Shown one piece after another: positions 35,701 through 42,587 of a stretch of DNA of 64,000 nucleotides. The stretch spans positions 1,860,001 through 1,924,000 of the forward strand of contig NZ_JARVHQ010000001.1 in assembly GCF_040459645.1 (NCBI RefSeq), given 5' to 3'. The notes below the pieces were generated by a model. The model was not told the origin of the DNA. It searched no databases and saw only the letters and a list, made by a program, of their open reading frames with translations. Source of the stretch: Bacillus cereus group sp. RP43 (GTDB lineage Bacteria; Bacillota; Bacilli; Bacillales; Bacillaceae_G). Position numbers and translations under genes: made by a program. Position 1 is the first letter of the stretch. Each line of letters begins with the position of its first letter.

Positions 35701-36118
35701 TATTTTGTCCAGGTTTGAAGAAGAGCAAGAAAAGGCAATGATACAAGGTGGGCATTTATATACACATGCATTTGTATTAGGTGCTCAAGATATTAGATGG
35801 CTTCGTAAAGAGCATGTCCATAATATTTTAGATATGATTTTAATGTATGATCGTGAGGCGAAATATGATCCGACGTTAGAAGAAACATCAGATGAGTTGT
35901 TAAGACTATTCCTTGATGAAATTGAGCTGTATTTTCAAAACTATTACGGAACAGGTGCAGATATGGTTGCAAAGAAAGAGAAAGAGATGTTTATGAAACA
36001 ATTGTGGGATCGTTCGTATGCGAAAGGGTATGTGGATCCAAATAGTGCGCCTTATAAAAAATGGCAAAATGTATTGCATGTTCCGGATGAAGAAGAAGCA
36101 CCAAAAACGAATGTATAA
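32756..36118 (+). CDS. Large tubulin/FtsZ-superfamily protein (Tubulin_2-like)
   Basis: A 1120-aa protein. The N-terminal ~330 residues look like a tubulin/FtsZ GTPase: a Rossmann-like start ILIGLGGIGSTVTHQIYEKL, an acidic strand end VFDTDVNTL, and the tubulin signature loop GGTGSG at residues 147-152 (SLAGGTGSGMFLQIALYLRE). The remaining ~790 residues are charged and mainly helical, with probable coiled coils (about 360-480 and 560-720), unlike FtsZ, TubZ or tubulin. The start ATG at 32756 follows AGGAAGGTGG; the frame is open from 32705. It probably forms an operon with the vWA membrane protein upstream and a 46-aa gene downstream. A GTP-driven role at the membrane is plausible but inferred. 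Confidence 0.82.
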   Translation: MTLQVPTILIGLGGIGSTVTHQIYEKLPEERRKKVAMHVFDTDVNTLSKFDHIRKFKTQTSSSKTPREYIAGDPTIPEWFPMDPTILDKPLTEGAGQLRVISRLALRAAMKEDKLTSFWQEIEKIFPVTSDQTEYGVRVIIVTSLAGGTGSGMFLQIALYLREMLRKKLQHHNILIRGAFLMPDVLVKTRTVSAKEFETVQANGYASLKELHAITLGSTGELSKRGGVTIELEYRPDQVDEDGRTNHTIKQHHLPYNYCFLYDYENLHGHHLHNLSDYMEQMANTIYLQLFSPMSANHFAQEDNQIQQLAESSGKGRYCGAGTAKLIYPYEHVLKYCALKWAVQGLDESWLHLDQLFQEKKQRYDQDVKRGMQREKPERGKSYLEDLEHLATRPEQAHIFYRQMFNETREGAEGGKVGVAKSKLFLEAVESYVHRTVQKDEELNRLQHECKISAAKLKMMEQMKGEVARVDHAVRLYAYAIPSRVHEHVTTLLYDMIESDRFTPSGSEGQSYQLNTWFLKKTDPVHPVAARFMLYEIRKQLVEKMNRLHENNEQKRNLIQNYDKKFNVSNIDGTVTAVRRVEIAQQQGWVGKMFYNQQRLFKKEFEDIVTQYVHKLSEYRKEMLLELVYQSLYQAVGKMIQYWERFFDNLHETRENLLFEIEKRSKEFEGKTNPTNVYVLAEEKLQEKIWQDMQQHLNLGVLPKDISSEIYMSLYGEYCRDAKAEEIQSKKVEDFYREHILSYCYDELQVRYRDKLELNIVEALRKEADFKKRDRDEYVREKIEDLFHLASPFVPKVSHHRELQYWGVHPSLKQELQEELLQEMFKEKDTVNEAFSPFEVICYRAHYGLSLQDFPKLSSGHIANGFMNDKGDYFQSYYRRVNKLNSKKSSLTPHLDKYWHLPAFMPDLNATQTKLDYDKCNRALLYAYMYRWISLVAVDGQFVYQYNGVGRSFLIQSMGKNISSESYKLHRALLHNPFIYENILSRFEEEQEKAMIQGGHLYTHAFVLGAQDIRWLRKEHVHNILDMILMYDREAKYDPTLEETSDELLRLFLDEIELYFQNYYGTGADMVAKKEKEMFMKQLWDRSYAKGYVDPNSAPYKKWQNVLHVPDEEEAPKTNV

Positions 36119-36175
36119 TGAGTGAAAAGGGAATCCTTAAGAATGGCAATACAACTTTAGAAATGAGGGATTCCG

Positions 36176-36316
36176 ATGCCGTTTTTAGGAAGTGTATATC
36201 AAATATTTGGATTATATCCAGAAATTTATCATGCGATGATTTCAGCAGAGCTGCAAGAAGAAGCTCAAAAGGAACATATCAATAATAATAGTACAGAGAT
36301 TGAAGCGGAAGAATAA
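36176..36316 (+). CDS. Small 46-aa acidic protein after the tubulin-like gene
   Basis: A 46-aa frame, MPFLGSVYQIFGLYPEIYHA followed by an acidic helix (ISAELQEEAQKEH) and NNNSTEIEAEE. A ribosome-binding site (ATGAGGGA) lies 6 nt before the ATG and a strong terminator begins at the stop codon, which together support a real gene. It lies 57 nt after the tubulin-like gene with no terminator between, so it is probably the third gene of that operon. I do not recognise a family. Confidence 0.55.
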   Translation: MPFLGSVYQIFGLYPEIYHAMISAELQEEAQKEHINNNSTEIEAEE

Positions 36317-36343
36317 AGCGCAGATGAAAATCTGCGCTTTTTT
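36315..36343 (+). terminator. Terminator of the vWA/tubulin-like operon
   Basis: Perfect stem AAAGCGCAGAT / ATCTGCGCTTT with loop GAAA and T-run. Confidence 0.85.
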
Positions 36344-36593
36344 ATTGCCTTAAGTGAAAATACTGTTTGCAATTTGTAGGGAAGTTAATCGGTTTAACAA
36401 AATGAATAGTTATTTTTATATAATGAAGAGACTGGTTTTATTGTGTTTGCATACGGGGATTACATTGAGTTAAATGTATAAAAATGAATTTTGAAATAAT
36501 GAAAATTGTATTAAAATGGGAATCTGCAGTGTTGGTGAGTGGTATCGTATATTTTGGAATGCTATTTTATTTATAATTATTCAATTCGGGTGA

Positions 36594-36623
36594 ATTAATT
36601 ATATTGTTGACAATATAATTAAT
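36594..36623 (+). promoter_or_regulatory. Perfect 14-bp inverted repeat overlapping a TTGACA box
   Basis: ATTAATTATATTGT-TG-ACAATATAATTAAT. A consensus -35 hexamer TTGACA (36607-36612) lies across its centre, and ATAAAT at 36630-36635 is a possible -10 at 17-nt spacing. It could be a repressor operator over the permease promoter. Confidence 0.5.
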
Positions 36624-36637
36624 CGTGTGATAAATTC

Positions 36638-36691
36638 AATCAATCTTATAAAAACATGCTTGTTAACAAGCATGTTTTTATAAGATTGATT
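36638..36691. repeat. 54-bp perfect palindrome
   Basis: Two 27-nt arms, from AATCAATCTTATAAAAACAT to the central GTTAAC and back, with no mismatch and no loop. A T-rich stretch follows (ATTTTTCAGATTTTTTAG). It begins about where transcription from the upstream promoter would start, so it would be a very stable hairpin at the 5' end of the permease mRNA, or a terminator/attenuator 140 nt before the ATG. Confidence 0.7.
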
Positions 36692-36830
36692 TTTCAGATT
36701 TTTTAGATGGGTAATTTGTGGAGTTTATATAGGGAGTGAAAGTAAAGCATGAATATTATTAATGTGTAATAGCAACAGTAATAAAGATTGTAATGAGTAA
36801 GGGATAATTTTGAAAAAGAGGTTTTTATGA

Positions 36831-38207
36831 ATGAATTTATTTATAAAGAAAGCAATGAATGAAGAAAAGAAAAAAGTGTTAAAGCAAACTTTAGGAGCAA
36901 TTGATTTAACGCTTTTAGGAATTGGAGCAATTATTGGTACAGGTATTTTCGTATTAACAGGTATTGTAGCGGCGAAACATGCTGGTCCAGCAATTGTATT
37001 ATCTTTCATGTTAGCCGCAATTGTATGTGCTTGTGTAGCTTTTTGTTATGCTGAATTTGCATCTACAGTCCCGGTCTCAGGAAGTGTGTATTCGTATACG
37101 TATATGACATTAGGTGAGATTTTTGCTTTTATAGTTGGCTGGTGTGTCATGTTAGAGTACTTATTAGCTACTTCCGCGGTGGCGGCGGGATGGTCAGCCT
37201 ATTTTCAGTCATTGCTACTAGGGTTTAATATTCATATTCCGGCAATCGTTGCTTCTGCACCAGGGATGGGGAATGGCGGGATTATCGACTTGCCAGCGGT
37301 TATTATTATTTTAGTTGTTACATTTTTACTAAGTCGTGGTGTGAAAGAAAGTGCACGTATAAATAATGCAATGGTTATTATTAAACTGGCTGTTATTTTA
37401 GTATTTATTATTGTAGGAGCAAACTATGTAAAGCCAGAGAATTGGCAGCCGTTTCTTCCTTTTGGATACCATGGTGTTATTGGAGGAGCTGCTACTGTAT
37501 TTTTTGCCTTTTTAGGTTTCGATGCAGTTGCAACAGCAGCAGAGGAAGTGAAACGCCCACAACGCAACGTTCCAATTGGATTACTTGTCTCTTTATGCAT
37601 TTGTACAATTCTTTATGTTGGTGTTTCATTCGTGTTAACTGGAATGGTTCCATTTACGGATCTGAATGTAGCTGATCCAGTTGCATATGCACTGCGTATT
37701 GTAGGAGAGGATAGAATTGCTGGTCTATTATCAGTTGGAGCGATAGCTGGTTTAACAACAGTTCTGTTAGTTGCTATGTTCGCATTTGTTCGAGTATCAT
37801 ACTCGATGAGCCGAGATGGATTGTTACCAAAAAGATTTTCGAGTGTTCATAAACGTTATCAAACACCATTTTTTAATACATGGATTACGGGTATTCTTGC
37901 GGCTGTATTAGCAGGTTTATTGGACTTGAATTTGTTGGCAAATTTAGTGAACGTGGGAACGATAACAGCTTTCATATTTGTATCTATAGCTGTAATTGTA
38001 TTAAGGAAGACACATCCTAATTTGAAAAGACCGTTCCGTGCTCCGTTAGTTCCATTCTTACCTATACTTGCGATAGTAAGTTGTTTATATTTAGCATTAA
38101 ATCTTTCTAAAACCACTTTAATCAGTTTTGCAATTTGGGTTATTGTAGGTATTTTTATTTATTTTATATACGCGAAAAAACATAGTAAGATTAGAAATAG
38201 AGTATAA
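36831..38207 (+). CDS. Amino-acid permease, APC superfamily (YfnA/cationic amino-acid transporter-like)
   Basis: A 458-aa membrane protein with about 12 transmembrane helices. The APC signature is clear in TM1 (LLGIGAIIGTGIFVLTGIVA), and FFAFLGFDAVATAAEEVKRP plus RNVPIGL in TM6 and the following loop are typical of the cationic amino-acid transporter subgroup. It probably imports amino acids by proton symport; the substrate is unknown. The ribosome-binding site AAGAGGT is fair. A later start (ATG 36855) is possible. A long leader with two palindromes suggests regulated expression. Confidence 0.88.
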   Translation: MNLFIKKAMNEEKKKVLKQTLGAIDLTLLGIGAIIGTGIFVLTGIVAAKHAGPAIVLSFMLAAIVCACVAFCYAEFASTVPVSGSVYSYTYMTLGEIFAFIVGWCVMLEYLLATSAVAAGWSAYFQSLLLGFNIHIPAIVASAPGMGNGGIIDLPAVIIILVVTFLLSRGVKESARINNAMVIIKLAVILVFIIVGANYVKPENWQPFLPFGYHGVIGGAATVFFAFLGFDAVATAAEEVKRPQRNVPIGLLVSLCICTILYVGVSFVLTGMVPFTDLNVADPVAYALRIVGEDRIAGLLSVGAIAGLTTVLLVAMFAFVRVSYSMSRDGLLPKRFSSVHKRYQTPFFNTWITGILAAVLAGLLDLNLLANLVNVGTITAFIFVSIAVIVLRKTHPNLKRPFRAPLVPFLPILAIVSCLYLALNLSKTTLISFAIWVIVGIFIYFIYAKKHSKIRNRV

Positions 38208-38218
38208 GGTATTACAAT

Positions 38219-38262
38219 TATGGTTGTAGGCTAAAGTTTTTTTACCTATAGCCATTTTTATT
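38219..38262 (+). terminator. Terminator after the permease gene
   Basis: An imperfect stem ATGGTTGTAGGCT / ACCTATAGCCAT with wobble pairs, followed by TTTTTAT. Confidence 0.45.
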
Positions 38263-38319
38263 TGTGCGCACCTTATTTTCGTGTTAACATAAAGCGAATT
38301 TTTTAAGGGAGAGAAAGAG

Positions 38320-38568
38320 ATGAAATGGATTTATTTTATTATTATCAACGTTATAGCATTTAGTATGATGGGGCTTGATAAGCGAAAAGCAAAGAAAAAG
38401 CAGTGGAGAACGCCAGAAAGTACGTTGTTTTTATCAGCTGCAGTTGGAGGAGCGATTGGAGCTTGGATTGGTATGTATATGTTTCATCATAAGACACATA
38501 AAAGTAAATTTGTTTTCGGTATTCCAGTGCTCGTTATTATAACAGTAGGAGTGTTTTTATACATATAA
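38320..38568 (+). CDS. DUF1294-family small membrane protein (YsdA-like)
   Basis: An 82-aa protein with two or three hydrophobic segments. The family core is visible: MMGLDKRKAKKKQWRTPE, then an AVGGAIGAWIGMYMFHHKTHK stretch (21 residues, identified by its ends) that matches the Gly-rich GxxGAxxGMxxFxHKTxK signature of DUF1294. The function is unknown. The ribosome-binding site GGGAGAGAAAGAG is good. It is a single gene between intergenic stretches. Confidence 0.83.
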   Translation: MKWIYFIIINVIAFSMMGLDKRKAKKKQWRTPESTLFLSAAVGGAIGAWIGMYMFHHKTHKSKFVFGIPVLVIITVGVFLYI

Positions 38569-38673
38569 CGGATTTGCAAGAGGAATGTCGAAAGAAATGC
38601 AGATTGAATATTGGTAAAGTAAGTATGTGAGACCTTATAATGAAGAAAAAAAGAGAAGAGGAGAACAGGGAAG

Positions 38674-39615
38674 ATGGGGAGTCAAACAGCAGAGCAAAAG
38701 CAGGGGATTATATATGCGGCGGGTGCGTATACGATGTGGGGAGTCCTTCCGATTTATTGGAAATGGGTGGAGGAAGTACCGGCGGATGAAATATTAGCAC
38801 ACCGCATCGTTTGGGCATTTGTTTTTATGTTGTTAGTTTTAGGGATAACGAAGAGGTTTCGTCAGTTTGGTGGGGAGTTAGTGGCCCTTTTTAAACGACC
38901 TAAATTATTAATGTCATTAACAATTGCTTCGGTACTTATTAGTGGAAACTGGTTTGTATACATATGGGCCGTAAATCATAACCATGTAATCGAAGCAAGT
39001 CTTGGGTATTATATTAATCCACTTATAAGTATTTTACTTGGTACAGTTGTTTTAAAAGAGAAGCTTAATTTTTGGCAATATGTTGCGGTTGGTTTAGCTG
39101 GAGTAGGTGTTGTTATTTTAACGGTACGTTTCGGATCAATTCCATGGGTTTCTCTTTCACTTGCTTTTTCATTTGGATTATATGGATTAACGAAAAAATT
39201 ATTAAATTACGACGCAACAATTGGGCTTACGATGGAAACGATGTTAGTGACGCCATTTGCACTTATATATTTGTTTATGACAGGAGTGCATGGTTTCGGT
39301 TCGTTCGGTTCTATTTCGGCAATATCAACGTTTCTTTTAATAGGGGCGGGTATTGTTACAGCATTACCACTCTTTTATTTTGCTAAAGGAGCACAACTTA
39401 TTCCGCTCTATATGATAGGATTTTTACAATACATCGCGCCGACTATTAGTTTAATTTTAGGGGTGTTCGTTTTTGGTGAACATTTCACATCTACTCATAT
39501 GATTGCATTTTTCTGTATATGGATTGCTTTATTTGTCTTTTCAATGGCGAAAACAAAGTTTCTACTACAGAAACAACCAAAATTTATTAAAAATAAATCA
39601 GCAAAAGTATCATAA
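38674..39615 (+). CDS. rarD: RarD-type EamA transporter
   Basis: A 313-aa protein with ten transmembrane helices in two EamA repeats. The N terminus (GAYTMWGVLPIYWKWVEEVP, then DEILAHRIVW) and SYYINPLISILLG-like motif (LGYYINPLISILLGTVVLKE) are diagnostic of RarD, a DMT-superfamily permease of unknown substrate. The start ATG follows GAGAAGAGGAG. The downstream terminator overlaps the region where the next frame opens, confirming that the next gene starts later. Confidence 0.9.
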   Translation: MGSQTAEQKQGIIYAAGAYTMWGVLPIYWKWVEEVPADEILAHRIVWAFVFMLLVLGITKRFRQFGGELVALFKRPKLLMSLTIASVLISGNWFVYIWAVNHNHVIEASLGYYINPLISILLGTVVLKEKLNFWQYVAVGLAGVGVVILTVRFGSIPWVSLSLAFSFGLYGLTKKLLNYDATIGLTMETMLVTPFALIYLFMTGVHGFGSFGSISAISTFLLIGAGIVTALPLFYFAKGAQLIPLYMIGFLQYIAPTISLILGVFVFGEHFTSTHMIAFFCIWIALFVFSMAKTKFLLQKQPKFIKNKSAKVS

Positions 39616-39642
39616 TGCGTAGTATTTTCTACGCATTTTTCT
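39614..39642 (+). terminator. Terminator after rarD
   Basis: Perfect stem AATGCGTAG / CTACGCATT with a 6-nt loop and T-run, overlapping the rarD stop codon. Confidence 0.8.
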
Positions 39643-39695
39643 TTATACTTATATTATATAGAAATTCCATTATAGTCAGTGAGGAGCTGAAAAAC

Positions 39696-40121
39696 ATGGA
39701 AACAATTTTACATAATGATCCACTTATAGCAGCTATAATCTCTTGGTTTTTAGCACAGTTAACGAAAGTCGTTTTTAAATTAATAAAAACAGGCGAGTTT
39801 GATTTTGCTAAGTTCTTTGCTTCAGGTGGAATGCCAAGTTCGCATGCTTCGACTGTTACTGCACTTGCTACAGGTGTCGGAGTGGTGGAAGGTGTGGAGA
39901 GTCCAATATTTGCGGTTGCCGCTATTTTTGCCATTATTGTTATGTACGATGCTTCAGGAGTAAGGCTTGCGGTAAGTAAGCAAGCGAAAATATTGAATGA
40001 TTTTTTTCATGGTAGACAAACAGAATATAAAAAGTTAAATGAGCTCGTTGGACATACACCGTATCAAGTTGTTGTTGGTGCACTATTAGGAATTGTTGTC
40101 GGGGTTGGGTATTGTTTGTAA
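39696..40121 (+). CDS. Divergent PAP2-family membrane protein (YuiD-like)
   Basis: A 141-aa membrane protein of the divergent PAP2/DUF212 family. The signature FASGGMPSSHASTVTALATG is clear (phosphatase-like Ser-His), followed by FAIIVMYDASGVRLAVSKQA and LNELVGHTPYQVVVGALLGI. Whether it is an active phosphatase is unknown. The frame is open from 39615, but that stretch lies in the rarD terminator; the ATG at 39696 follows GTGAGGAGCTG and gives the family length. Confidence 0.86.
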   Translation: METILHNDPLIAAIISWFLAQLTKVVFKLIKTGEFDFAKFFASGGMPSSHASTVTALATGVGVVEGVESPIFAVAAIFAIIVMYDASGVRLAVSKQAKILNDFFHGRQTEYKKLNELVGHTPYQVVVGALLGIVVGVGYCL

Positions 40122-40155
40122 GCAGAATGTGTGTAATACACGTTCTGCTTTTCTT
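40120..40155 (+). terminator. Terminator after the YuiD-like gene
   Basis: Stem AGCAGAATGTGT / ACACGTTCTGCT (one wobble) then TTTTC. Confidence 0.7.
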
Positions 40156-40223
40156 TGTTTTCATACATATTTAGCTAAGTTTTCGAATATCGTATACGGA
40201 CTTAGAAAGGGTGGGTGAGCGGT

Positions 40224-42077
40224 GTGCTACTATATGACAAAGTGCGTGACGAAATAGAACGGAGAACGACTGCACTTCAAACGATGCAAAGACAAGATGG
40301 GACGTGGAGATTTTGTTTTGAAGGAGCACTGTTAACAGATTGTCATATGATTTTTTTACTCAAATTGTTAGGGCGAGACGATGAAATAGAGCCGTTTGTG
40401 AAAAGGTTGGTATCTCTTCAAACAAATGAAGGGACTTGGAAATTATATGAGGATGAAAAGGGAGGGAATTTATCCGCAACGATTCAAGCATATGCAGCTT
40501 TACTTGCTTCAAAGAAGTATTCGAAAGAAGATGTGAATATGAGGCGAGCTGAAATGTTTATTAAGGAACGCGGTGGAGTTTCTCGTGCTCATTTTATGAC
40601 GAAATTTTTATTAGCGATTCATGGAGAATATGAATTTCCTACGCTTTTTCACTTTCCAACGCCAATCTTATTTTTACAAGATGACTCCCCCCTCAGTATA
40701 TTTGGGCTAAGCAGCTCAGCGCGTATACATTTAATTCCGATGATGATTTGTATGAATAAGAGATTCCATGTAGAGAAAAAGTTATTGCCAAATTTAAATC
40801 ATATTGCAGGTGGGGGTGGGCAATGGTTTCGAGAGGAGCGGTCTCCGCTGTTTCAATCGTTTTTAGGTGATGTGAAAAAGGTAATATCTTATCCATTATC
40901 ATTACATCATAAAGGATACGAAGAAGTAGAGCGCTTTATGAAGGAGCGTATAGATGAAAATGGAACTTTGTATAGTTATGCGAGTGCTACGTTTTATATG
41001 ATTTATGCTTTGCTTGCATTAGGGCACTCTATTCAGTCTCCAATTATTGAGAAAGCTGTGACAGGATTAAAATCTTATATATGGAAGATGGACAGAGGAA
41101 GTCATTTGCAAAATTCTCCTTCTACCGTATGGGATACCGCTTTACTTAGCTATTCATTGCAAGAAGCTAAAGTTACAAATGAAAATAAGATGATTCAAAG
41201 GGCGACAGAGTATTTATTGCAAAAACAACAAACTAAAAAGGTAGATTGGAGCGTACATGCATCATCACTTGTAGCTGGCGGTTGGGGATTTTCAGATGTT
41301 AATACGACGATCCCTGATATAGACGATACTACAGCTGTCCTTAGAGCGTTAGCGCGAAGTAGAGGGAATGATAGAGTAGATAAGGCTTGGGGCAGAGGCG
41401 TGGAATGGGTAAAAGGATTGCAAAACAACGAAGGAGGCTGGGGAGCTTTTGAACGAGGGGTAACGAGCAAGTTACTATCGAATTTGCCGATTGAAAATGC
41501 GAGTGATATGATAACCGATCCGTCCACACCAGATATTACAGGTAGGGTGTTAGAATTATTCGGAACGTATGCACCGAATGAATTGCCTGAAGAGCAAAAA
41601 AAGAAAGCTATCAAATGGTTAATGGATGTACAAGAACAGAATGGATCATGGTATGGAAAATGGGGGATATGTTATATATATGGGACATGGGCAACGATGA
41701 CAGGCTTACGTGCAGTAGAAGTGCCTTCTACTCATCCATCGTTGAAAAAAGCAGTTTCATGGCTCGAGCATTTGCAGCATGAAGACGGAGGGTGGGGAGA
41801 ATCCTGTCAAAGTAGTGTAGAGAAAAAATTTATTTCTTTACCCTTTAGCACGCCGTCACAAACAGCGTGGGCACTTGATGCACTTATTTCTTACTACGAT
41901 CAAGAAACACCGATTATTCGAAAAGGAATTTCATATTTGCTCGCGCAGTCTACTATGAATGAAAAATATCCTACTGGTACAGGGTTACCGGGTGGCTTTT
42001 ATATTCGCTACCATAGTTATGGGCATATATATCCGTTACTTGCCTTAGCGCACTATGTAAAGAAATATAGAAAATAA
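40224..42077 (+). CDS. sqhC: Squalene-hopene / sporulenol cyclase
   Basis: A 617-aa triterpene cyclase. The catalytic DxDD motif is Asp365-Ile-Asp367-Asp368 (PDIDDTTAVLRAL), and several QW repeats are visible (QNNEGGWGAF, QEQNGSWYGKWG, QHEDGGWGES, QRQDGTWRF). In Bacillus, enzymes of this family cyclise squalene or regular polyprenes (sporulenes) to membrane triterpenes during sporulation. The frame is open from GTG 40215; the GTG at 40224 gives the family start MLLYDKV and better spacing from AAAGGGTGGGTGAG, so I use it. It is monocistronic with a perfect terminator at the stop codon. Confidence 0.92.
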   Translation: MLLYDKVRDEIERRTTALQTMQRQDGTWRFCFEGALLTDCHMIFLLKLLGRDDEIEPFVKRLVSLQTNEGTWKLYEDEKGGNLSATIQAYAALLASKKYSKEDVNMRRAEMFIKERGGVSRAHFMTKFLLAIHGEYEFPTLFHFPTPILFLQDDSPLSIFGLSSSARIHLIPMMICMNKRFHVEKKLLPNLNHIAGGGGQWFREERSPLFQSFLGDVKKVISYPLSLHHKGYEEVERFMKERIDENGTLYSYASATFYMIYALLALGHSIQSPIIEKAVTGLKSYIWKMDRGSHLQNSPSTVWDTALLSYSLQEAKVTNENKMIQRATEYLLQKQQTKKVDWSVHASSLVAGGWGFSDVNTTIPDIDDTTAVLRALARSRGNDRVDKAWGRGVEWVKGLQNNEGGWGAFERGVTSKLLSNLPIENASDMITDPSTPDITGRVLELFGTYAPNELPEEQKKKAIKWLMDVQEQNGSWYGKWGICYIYGTWATMTGLRAVEVPSTHPSLKKAVSWLEHLQHEDGGWGESCQSSVEKKFISLPFSTPSQTAWALDALISYYDQETPIIRKGISYLLAQSTMNEKYPTGTGLPGGFYIRYHSYGHIYPLLALAHYVKKYRK

Positions 42078-42103
42078 ACCGAGAGATACTCTCGGTTTAT
42101 TTT
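42071..42103 (+). terminator. Terminator after sqhC
   Basis: Perfect 15-bp stem AAAATAAACCGAGAG / CTCTCGGTTTATTTT with a 3-nt loop. Confidence 0.88.
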
Positions 42104-42151
42104 GATGGGTAGTAGGTCCCTGTTGAAAAGAATAAGGAACGTTGTAGTGCC

Positions 42152-42301
42152 TTATTTTTCTGCTGATTGGCGTTTTTGACGTGCATCAGCGGCATTTGCA
42201 CGTGCGTTTGCTTCTAAGTCATTGTGGTCAGCGAGTTCGCGAGCGAACTCAACATCAATGCCATCGGCAGCTTTGTTTCGATTTACATTCTTTTTTTTCA
42301 T
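42152..42301 (-). CDS. YfhD-like small protein
   Basis: A 49-aa basic/acidic protein, MKKKNVNRNKAADGIDVEFA then RELADHNDLEANARANAADA and a basic end. The core DGIDVEFARELAD...ANARANAADARQ matches the YfhD family of small Bacillus proteins, whose role is unknown (possibly sporulation-linked). Coding is supported by the family match and by AAGGAG upstream, which lies in the loop of a small hairpin (42305-42321). The third bcr1 copy begins immediately upstream of that hairpin, so it probably separates this gene from its original promoter region. Confidence 0.75.
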   Translation of the reverse strand: MKKKNVNRNKAADGIDVEFARELADHNDLEANARANAADARQKRQSAEK

Positions 42302-42304
42302 TCG

Positions 42305-42321
42305 ACACAATCTCCTTGTGT
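42305..42321 (-). promoter_or_regulatory. Hairpin presenting the yfhD-like ribosome-binding site in its loop
   Basis: On the mRNA strand: ACACAA-GGAGA-TTGTGT, a 6-bp stem with the Shine-Dalgarno GGAG in the loop, a few nt before the start codon. Confidence 0.4.
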
Positions 42322-42479
42322 TTTATCCCGCATAAACGGGTAGTAAAACTCCCACCTCAAAATTCAGATGGAACAAAGAAGCTAGGTGGGAGATTAACTG
42401 CCCGTAAATGCCCGATTGGTGAGGGCTAATAATCAGTGGGGGATGAACAAACTCTCTACTGATTAAAGTTTCACTTTAT
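42322..42479 (-). repeat. bcr1-type repeat element, copy 3 (inverted)
   Basis: A ~148-bp core between TTTAT repeats (42322-42326 and 42475-42479), in the opposite orientation to copies 1 and 2. It carries the same blocks read on the minus strand: GTGAAACTTTAATCAGT at its start, CCCCCACTGATTATTAGCCC, and CCCACCTCAAAATT on the plus strand. One arm of the G-run hairpin has decayed (CTCTCTACTGATT). Confidence 0.85.
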
Positions 42480-42587
42480 GCGGCGTTGCAAAGTTAGTTT
42501 GACACAAATAGACTTTTTTATACAAAGAGGATTTGGAAAGCATAGAGCCGAAATATACAATATAACTAATAGAAATGGGGGATAGGG

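Larger units (their letters stand above)
36344..36830 (+). other. Long intergenic region upstream of the amino-acid permease
   Basis: About 490 bp without a credible gene, very AT-rich. The first ~250 bp show nothing recognisable. It then contains two perfect inverted repeats (36594-36623 and 36638-36691), a possible promoter and a 140-nt leader. Confidence 0.6.

Noticed and set aside
36638..36691. Palindrome as terminal repeats of an insertion sequence
   Set aside because: No transposase or remnant, no target duplication, and the arms meet without any internal sequence.
36684..36702. CodY-like sequence after the 54-bp palindrome
   Set aside because: About 11 of 15 matches made of T runs; more likely the T-tract of the hairpin.
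42181..42429. Plus-strand 82-codon frame over the yfhD-like gene and bcr1
   Set aside because: It runs antisense to a recognised small gene and through a mobile repeat, with no ribosome-binding site.
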